NCBI GenBank assembly: GCA_902727945.1
Contig: CACVAV010000166.1
Span: forward strand, 1 to 6,606
From: an uncultured Thiotrichaceae bacterium
GTDB lineage: Bacteria; Pseudomonadota; Gammaproteobacteria; Thiotrichales; Thiotrichaceae
Direction of reading: 5' to 3'
Length of the DNA: 6,606 nt
Shown here: positions 1-3,870 of the stretch, one piece after another
How the letters are laid out: each line of letters opens with the position of its first letter
Position numbering within the stretch: the first letter of the stretch is position 1
Translations under genes and position numbers: made by a program
Notes under the pieces: generated by a model
Told to the model about the DNA's origin: nothing
What the model saw: the letters and a program-made list of their open reading frames with translations, nothing else
Databases searched by the model: none

Positions 1-1395
1 GATTTCCCGGATTGTGAAACCGTCCGTCTGGAACAGAATTACCGCTCCAGTGGCAATATTCTGAAAGCCGCCAATGCCCTGATCGACCACAACATGGGGC
101 GCTTAGGTAAGAAGCTATGGACAGATGACAGCGAGGGCGAAAAACTGCATTTGTATGCTGCCTTCAATGAACTGGACGAAGCGCGCTACATCGCCGGACG
201 CATTAAACAATGGGTTGATTCTGGCAATATGCGCTCAGACATCGCCATTCTTTATCGCTCCAATGCCCAGTCACGGGTGTTTGAAAGTACCTTCAATGAA
301 AACGGCATTCCTTACCGTGTGTATGGCGGCCAGCGCTTTTTTGAACGTGCTGAAATCAAAGATGCACTGGCTTATTTACGCCTGAGTGTGAATCCGGCGG
401 ATGATGCCTCCTTTGAACGCATCGTAAACCATCCGCCACGGGGTATTGGTGAGCGTACCGTTGAAATGCTGCGTCAGATCGCCAGAGCCGAACAACGCTC
501 AATGTGGGAAGTCGCCGCAGAAGCCGTCGGTTCAGGCGAATTCACCGCACGCGCCTCCGGTGCCATTGGCCGCTTCATCGAACTCGTCAAGCAGATGAAT
601 GAAGAAAGCAACGGCCTGCCACTGTCAGAACGGGTTGAAGCCGTCATTTCATTATCCAACCTGAAAGACCATTTCCTCACCAAAGAAAAAGGTGAACAAG
701 GTCAGGGGCGCGTCGATAACCTCAGCGAACTGATCACCGCCGCGCATGGTTATGTCCATGTGCAGAGTGATGAAATGCCGGATATGGACGAACTCTCCTC
801 CTTCCTGGCGCATGCTGCACTGGAAGCTGGTGATGGGCAGGGTGATGTCGGGGATGACTGTATACAAATGATGACCCTGCACTCTGCCAAAGGTTTGGAA
901 TTCCCAATGGTGTTCTTATCCGGACTGGAAGAAGGGCTGTTTCCACACCAGATGTCAGTCGATGAACCCGGCAGACTGGAAGAAGAACGCAGACTGTGTT
1001 ACGTCGGCATTACCCGTGCGGAACAACAGCTAGTGATTAGCTACGCTGAACAAAGGCAGCTACATGGCCAGACCCGCTTTAATCCGCCATCACGCTTCTT
1101 ACGCGAACTACCGGAAGAACTGGTCGAAGAAATTCGCCCCAAAGTGCAGACCTACCAAACCAGCTATCGCTCGGCTAAATCCTATCAAGCCAAACCACAA
1201 CGACCGGCTCAGCGCAAAGGCACGTCCACCGAAAGTGGCTTCCAAATCGGCCAGTTAGTCAGTCATGCTAAATTCGGGGAGGGTGTCATTACCTCAGCAG
1301 AAGGCAGTGGCACTCACGCCAGAGTAGAAGTGAATTTTCAGTCCGCTGGTCTGAAGTGGCTGGTACTGGCCTACGCCAATCTGGAAAAAGTATAA
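1..1395 (+). CDS. uvrD: DNA helicase II (UvrD), 5'-truncated by window edge
   Basis: This is the C-terminal 464 residues of a UvrD/PcrA superfamily 1A helicase, which unwinds DNA 3'-5' with ATP in nucleotide excision repair and mismatch repair. The frame is open from base 1, so the ATG at 94 is internal. The N-terminal part of roughly 270 residues, with the Walker A and B motifs, lies outside the window. Counting from the first codon, visible motifs are: helicase motif IV QNYRS (12-16), the FFER..EIKDALAYLRL segment (near 113-128), the 2B-domain RGIGERT (147-153), motif V TLHSAKGLEF (292-301), motif VI EEERRLCYVGITRA (327-340), and the C-terminal Tudor-like segment with HAKFGEG (422-428) and KWLVLAYANLEKV at the end. 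In PcrA/UvrD this last domain binds RNA polymerase. Every helicase motif expected in this part is intact, and the order and C-terminus match E. coli UvrD (720 aa) rather than Rep, which lacks the HAKFGEG domain. The TAA stop is at 1393-1395. The gene converges on the minus-strand CbiC-like gene. Confidence 0.97.
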   Translation, partial: DFPDCETVRLEQNYRSSGNILKAANALIDHNMGRLGKKLWTDDSEGEKLHLYAAFNELDEARYIAGRIKQWVDSGNMRSDIAILYRSNAQSRVFESTFNENGIPYRVYGGQRFFERAEIKDALAYLRLSVNPADDASFERIVNHPPRGIGERTVEMLRQIARAEQRSMWEVAAEAVGSGEFTARASGAIGRFIELVKQMNEESNGLPLSERVEAVISLSNLKDHFLTKEKGEQGQGRVDNLSELITAAHGYVHVQSDEMPDMDELSSFLAHAALEAGDGQGDVGDDCIQMMTLHSAKGLEFPMVFLSGLEEGLFPHQMSVDEPGRLEEERRLCYVGITRAEQQLVISYAEQRQLHGQTRFNPPSRFLRELPEELVEEIRPKVQTYQTSYRSAKSYQAKPQRPAQRKGTSTESGFQIGQLVSHAKFGEGVITSAEGSGTHARVEVNFQSAGLKWLVLAYANLEKV

Positions 1396-1482
1396 ATCAA
1401 CCCAAACGAACGCATTGACTGAACTCCGGAACAAGGGTCTGAGCCAAAGATGATTCCCTACCTGAACCCCCGGAACAAGGTA

Positions 1483-1525
1483 TGGCTCACTGTGACTTGT
1501 CTGGAGGGCAAGTATGTCTGAGCCA
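1483..1525. repeat. 43-base nested imperfect palindrome
   Basis: Outer arms TGGCTCA (1483-1489) and TGAGCCA (1519-1525) are perfect inverted repeats. Inside them, separated by exactly five unpaired bases on each side, inner arms ACTTG (1495-1499) and CAAGT (1509-1513) enclose a 9-base loop. The structure is therefore symmetric about position 1504. The left outer arm could instead pair with the TGAGCCA at 1440-1446, so two folds are mutually exclusive. A separate 8-base inverted pair, ACTTGTCT (1495-1502) and AGACAAGT (1549-1556), overlaps it. It could form an RNA hairpin at the end of either convergent transcript, but lacks the GC-rich stem and U-run of an intrinsic terminator. Confidence 0.5.
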
Positions 1526-1527
1526 AA

Positions 1528-1541
1528 GGCGAGTTTACGCC
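1528..1541 (-). terminator. Weak terminator-like hairpin after the CbiC-like gene
   Basis: Read on the minus strand, GGCG, a 6-base loop and CGCC form a 4-bp GC stem, followed by TTT (1527-1525). It lies 35 bases beyond the TGA of the CbiC-like gene, the right place for a terminator. The stem is short and the T-run only three bases long, so this is a weak candidate; transcription may simply run into the repeats or end by Rho. Confidence 0.2.
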
Positions 1542-1576
1542 GCCCGGAAGACAAGTTGCAGTTGGGCCATGCCGTC

Positions 1577-2218
1577 TCACACAAACTCCCCCTTCTGCAC
1601 CCTCAACAACGCATTAACCGCCGCCGCCGCCAACATGCTTCCCCCTACCGTACCCTCCAGCGTAATGTACTCAACCCCCAACTCATCATAACTATCGCGC
1701 AATAACTGCTTACCCTCAGCCGCATTCACAAAGCCGGAATTAGTCGCAATGATTAACGCGGGTTTATCAAACTCTTTCGTCTTTATCATATCCAACAGAT
1801 ACATCAACGCTGAACTGGACTGGCCGAAAATAGCAATACCCCCCTTAATATAGTTTTTCCAATGGCTCACCGCTGTCATAGCGCGACTTTGTTTGCTGGC
1901 CTTGGCCTGTGAAATAGTGGAAGCTTTACGGATAAAACACATCGGCTCCTGATACAAGAGTGACTTCTCTAAAGCACACTGGACGGTTTCAACGTCATAA
2001 AGCATATTGGCATAATTTTTTATGGCTTTTTTACCGGCCTTGATGGCTTTGGGACTGAAATGGATTTTTTGTGATAATGCGGGTTCCCCCCACATGCGCA
2101 CCATGTGTAAAACAATTTGTACTTCATCACTACTAAAGCCTTCCAAATTAGCTTGTTCGCGGATTTTATCGAAAGTTTCAATTTCGATTTTATGAGGGTC
2201 ACATAGAAAATTTGCCAT
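1577..2218 (-). CDS. Divergent CbiC/CobH-family protein, catalytic His replaced
   Basis: This 213-residue protein, a usual length for the family, resembles precorrin-8X/cobalt-precorrin-8 methylmutase, which moves a ring methyl from C-11 to C-12 in cobalamin synthesis. Numbered from the ATG at 2218, family segments appear in order: DPHKIEIETFDKIREQA (7-23), VLHMVRMWG (36-44), HFSPKAI (53-59), YDVETV (74-79), CFIRK (94-98), QSRAM (110-114), AIFGQSSSAL (129-138), PALIIATNSGFVNAAEGK (153-170), GVEYITLEGTVGGS (181-194) and AAAAVNALL (197-205). Against my recollection of CobH, the catalytic His of RMVHACG is Arg41 here (codon 2096-2098, CGC). CTLRDP has become CFIRKA, GNAPTAL has become GQSSSAL, and RGRLGGS has become EGTVGGS. 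The fold is probably kept, but the normal reaction is doubtful. The frame also opens with a TTG at 2224, six bases upstream of the ATG; neither start has a good ribosome site, and ATG is preferred for its codon. The gene lies 45 bases after the lipoprotein gene, is AT-richer than sucA in its N-terminal half, and has no cobalamin genes beside it. No signal peptide is seen. Confidence 0.82.
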   Translation of the reverse strand: MANFLCDPHKIEIETFDKIREQANLEGFSSDEVQIVLHMVRMWGEPALSQKIHFSPKAIKAGKKAIKNYANMLYDVETVQCALEKSLLYQEPMCFIRKASTISQAKASKQSRAMTAVSHWKNYIKGGIAIFGQSSSALMYLLDMIKTKEFDKPALIIATNSGFVNAAEGKQLLRDSYDELGVEYITLEGTVGGSMLAAAAVNALLRVQKGEFV

Positions 2219-2263
2219 AAGCAATAAACCGGCTCAAACAGAATAGGACAGCATTAGCAAAGA

Positions 2264-3124
2264 TTAATTCGCTGACTGCCCTAGCTCACCTGTCGGGCTG
2301 ACGAACTCCTGAATATCTTCATAAGGAACCGTAAATTGCGTAGGACCCAACGCATACGGTGCGATTTCATAACTATTAAAAATGAAATCCAAGCCTTCTT
2401 TTAGAACCCCAAAATTATCGTTCACAGAAAAAACATCATTCGGAAAAGCAAAACCCTGCTCTTCCAGTGTTTCTTCTTCTTTCAGTTTTCTTGTTTCACG
2501 GAAAATCTTTTCAGCCGCAACATTTAAAGCAGCTTCGTAACCGGGGCTGAATAAGTCATCCAACAAAATCTGGCGTCCATCCTCCAGGCTCAATACCGAA
2601 TAACGATAGCCACTAAACGGATGCGCACCCCCCGTGTAACCATATTCCTCAAACAACAGTGTGAGCATGTTTTTAGTCGTAAACACAATGCGCAGGCTAC
2701 GCTCCATTTCCCAGCCATTGAATGGGTTAGGCGTCTGTTTATATTCTTCAATGAAGCCTTCAGCAAACTGTTCCGGCGTACTAGTTTCCGCATCCATGCC
2801 TTCTGTCGGATTATCAATCATCTGCCGCAGAATAAAACCATTCAGTTTCTCAGCCAGTTCAGGCTTGGCATCAGAACTAATCTTAGGGTAATTAAACTTT
2901 ACTATCGCGCAAAGCTCATCCTCTGCCAATGCAGTATTTTCAGTGGAAGGGGGTATTTCCTCAGGGCATTGAGTACCACCGCGCTGCTCAAAGTCAACCA
3001 ACTCAAAATTCAATCGGGTCGAATGATCTTCTGCACTGACATTATCAGCAATGCTTATACCGCTCCCATCGCAAGCGGTAAACAGCAGCATGGTGCACAA
3101 CAAAGGAAAAATCCGGGTGCGCAT
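2264..3124 (-). CDS. DUF3298 (RsiV/PdaC-like) lipoprotein
   Basis: A 286-residue predicted lipoprotein. The N-terminus MRTRIFPLLCTMLLFTAC is a lipoprotein signal peptide with lipobox FTAC; Cys18 would be lipidated. The next residue is Asp, which in enterobacteria usually keeps a lipoprotein in the inner membrane, though that rule is less certain elsewhere. The mature part looks like a DUF4163-type region (about 36-155) followed by DUF3298 (about 160-272). Typical DUF3298 signatures are GYTGGAHPF (162-170), the strand and turn SLEDGRQILLDDLFSP (179-194), and YEIAPYALGPTQFTVPY (252-268). Cys53 and Cys72 could form a disulfide in the periplasm. This domain pair occurs in the extracytoplasmic part of anti-sigma factor RsiV, in deacetylase PdaC, and in many uncharacterised lipoproteins. 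No deacetylase domain or anti-sigma segment is present, so no specific function is assigned. The ATG at 3124 is supported by AGGA nine bases upstream. The gene lies 81 bases after pdxH. Confidence 0.85.
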   Translation of the reverse strand: MRTRIFPLLCTMLLFTACDGSGISIADNVSAEDHSTRLNFELVDFEQRGGTQCPEEIPPSTENTALAEDELCAIVKFNYPKISSDAKPELAEKLNGFILRQMIDNPTEGMDAETSTPEQFAEGFIEEYKQTPNPFNGWEMERSLRIVFTTKNMLTLLFEEYGYTGGAHPFSGYRYSVLSLEDGRQILLDDLFSPGYEAALNVAAEKIFRETRKLKEEETLEEQGFAFPNDVFSVNDNFGVLKEGLDFIFNSYEIAPYALGPTQFTVPYEDIQEFVSPTGELGQSAN

Positions 3125-3157
3125 AGCTAAATATCCTGCCGTACCTATAAATATCGG

Positions 3158-3186
3158 ACTATCAGCTTAACGTATCATGTTGTAAA
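3158..3186 (-). promoter_or_regulatory. Possible sigma70 promoter for lipoprotein gene
   Basis: In the 81-base gap after pdxH, the minus strand has TTTACA (3186-3181, five of six matches to TTGACA), a 17-base spacer, and GATAGT (3163-3158, four of six to TATAAT). Transcription would start near 3151, about 27 bases before the ATG. The -10 match is modest and the gap is AT-rich, so this may be chance. If real, it would let the lipoprotein and CbiC-like genes be expressed apart from sucA-pdxH. Confidence 0.25.
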
Positions 3187-3205
3187 AATCTCGCCTGAAA
3201 TCAAT

Positions 3206-3844
3206 TTAAGGCGACAAACGCGCTATTTCCCAGGTATTTTCAACCTGCAGGCGGTATTCAAAACGGTCATGCAGGCGATTTGGCCGCCCCTGCCAGAACT
3301 CCACTGTCTCCGGCACAATGCGATAACCACCCCAAAAGTCCGGTAAGGGTATTTCCCCGTCACCAAACTTCCGCTTCATTTCACCCAGCTTCTGCTCCAG
3401 AAAACCGCGTGAACTAATCGCTGAGCTTTGTGCAGATACCCAGGCACCCAACTGACTGCCGCGTGGCCTGCTGAGGAAATATTTCAACGATTCAGCAGTT
3501 GGCACCCTAACGGCAGTACCGGAAATTTCGACTTGTCGTTCCAGTTCTTTCCAGAAAAACAGCGCGGTCACTCGCGGATTATGCGCAATATGCTCTGCTT
3601 TCTGGCTGCCATAATTGGTGTAAAAAACAAAACCCTGCTCATCAAACGATTTCAACAATACAGTGCGCAGGGCCGGCGCACCCAACGCTGAGACAGTGGC
3701 CAACTGCATCGCGTTCACTTCCATGACTTCACTGTGTGTCGCCTGATTGAACCAGGTTTCAAACTGGGCGAACGGATCGGCACTTAACTCATCCCGAACC
3801 AATCCACCCTGCATGTACTCATTTCTTAATGCGCTAAGATCCAT
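3206..3844 (-). CDS. pdxH: Pyridoxamine 5'-phosphate oxidase
   Basis: A 212-residue FMN flavoprotein that oxidises pyridoxine or pyridoxamine 5'-phosphate to pyridoxal 5'-phosphate with O2, the last step of vitamin B6 synthesis and salvage, in the cytosol. Length is close to E. coli PdxH (218). FMN-site segments are RTVLLK (60-65), FYTNYGSQK (74-82), FFWKELERQVEISG (96-109) and AQS (138-140). Substrate-site residues fit the E. coli enzyme with a constant offset of seven: Lys65 (K72), Tyr122 (Y129), Arg126 (R133), Ser130 (S137), Arg190 and His192 in RLHDR (R197, H199). The WGGYRIVPETVEFWQGR block (171-187) and the C-terminal W..ARLSP are typical, so the enzyme should be active. The ATG at 3844 is preceded by GAGGG (3856-3852) at proper spacing. 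It starts 26 bases after the sucA stop, with no promoter or terminator visible between, which suggests co-transcription with sucA. Confidence 0.97.
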   Translation of the reverse strand: MDLSALRNEYMQGGLVRDELSADPFAQFETWFNQATHSEVMEVNAMQLATVSALGAPALRTVLLKSFDEQGFVFYTNYGSQKAEHIAHNPRVTALFFWKELERQVEISGTAVRVPTAESLKYFLSRPRGSQLGAWVSAQSSAISSRGFLEQKLGEMKRKFGDGEIPLPDFWGGYRIVPETVEFWQGRPNRLHDRFEYRLQVENTWEIARLSP

Positions 3845-3870
3845 ATCCTCACCCTCAATTTAGGCTATTA

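Larger units (their letters stand above)
1396..1576. repeat. Convergent intergenic gap with degenerate repeats
   Basis: This 181-base gap separates the 3' ends of uvrD and the CbiC-like gene. It contains two exact direct repeats: CCGGAACAAGG at 1426-1436 and 1470-1480, and GTCTGAGCCAAAG at 1437-1449 and 1516-1528. The first pair extends leftward, with one indel, to CTGAAC at 1419 and 1462. Weaker copies of the CCGGA..CAAG motif start at 1501 and 1544, so motif starts lie at 1426, 1470, 1501 and 1544, giving a recurring offset of about 75 bases (1426 to 1501, 1470 to 1544). Inverted copies of TGAGCCA are also present. No coding potential is convincing and no strong terminator with a T-tract is visible on either strand. 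It may be a decayed tandem duplication or a genome-wide repeat family; a single window cannot tell which. Confidence 0.6.

Noticed and set aside
1396..1500. Intrinsic terminator for uvrD
   Set aside because: No GC-rich stem followed by a T-run is present on the plus strand; the only stems are 7 bases or shorter with long loops or no T-run.
1426..1528. CRISPR array or integron attC site
   Set aside because: Repeats are too few, too short and unevenly spaced for CRISPR, and the inverted arms lack the GTTRRRY/RYYYAAC core pairs of attC sites.
1482..1705. Two plus-strand open frames starting in the convergent gap
   Set aside because: Both run antisense into the C-terminus of the CbiC-like gene, start within the repeats, lack ribosome sites and encode no recognisable sequence.
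2219..2224. TTG at 2224 as start of the CbiC-like gene
   Set aside because: It adds only two residues and has no clear ribosome site; the in-frame ATG two codons later is the more likely start, though neither is proven.
2621..3130. 169-codon plus-strand open frame opposite the lipoprotein gene
   Set aside because: It lies wholly antisense to a gene with a clear signal peptide and DUF3298 motifs, and its translation shows no recognisable domain.
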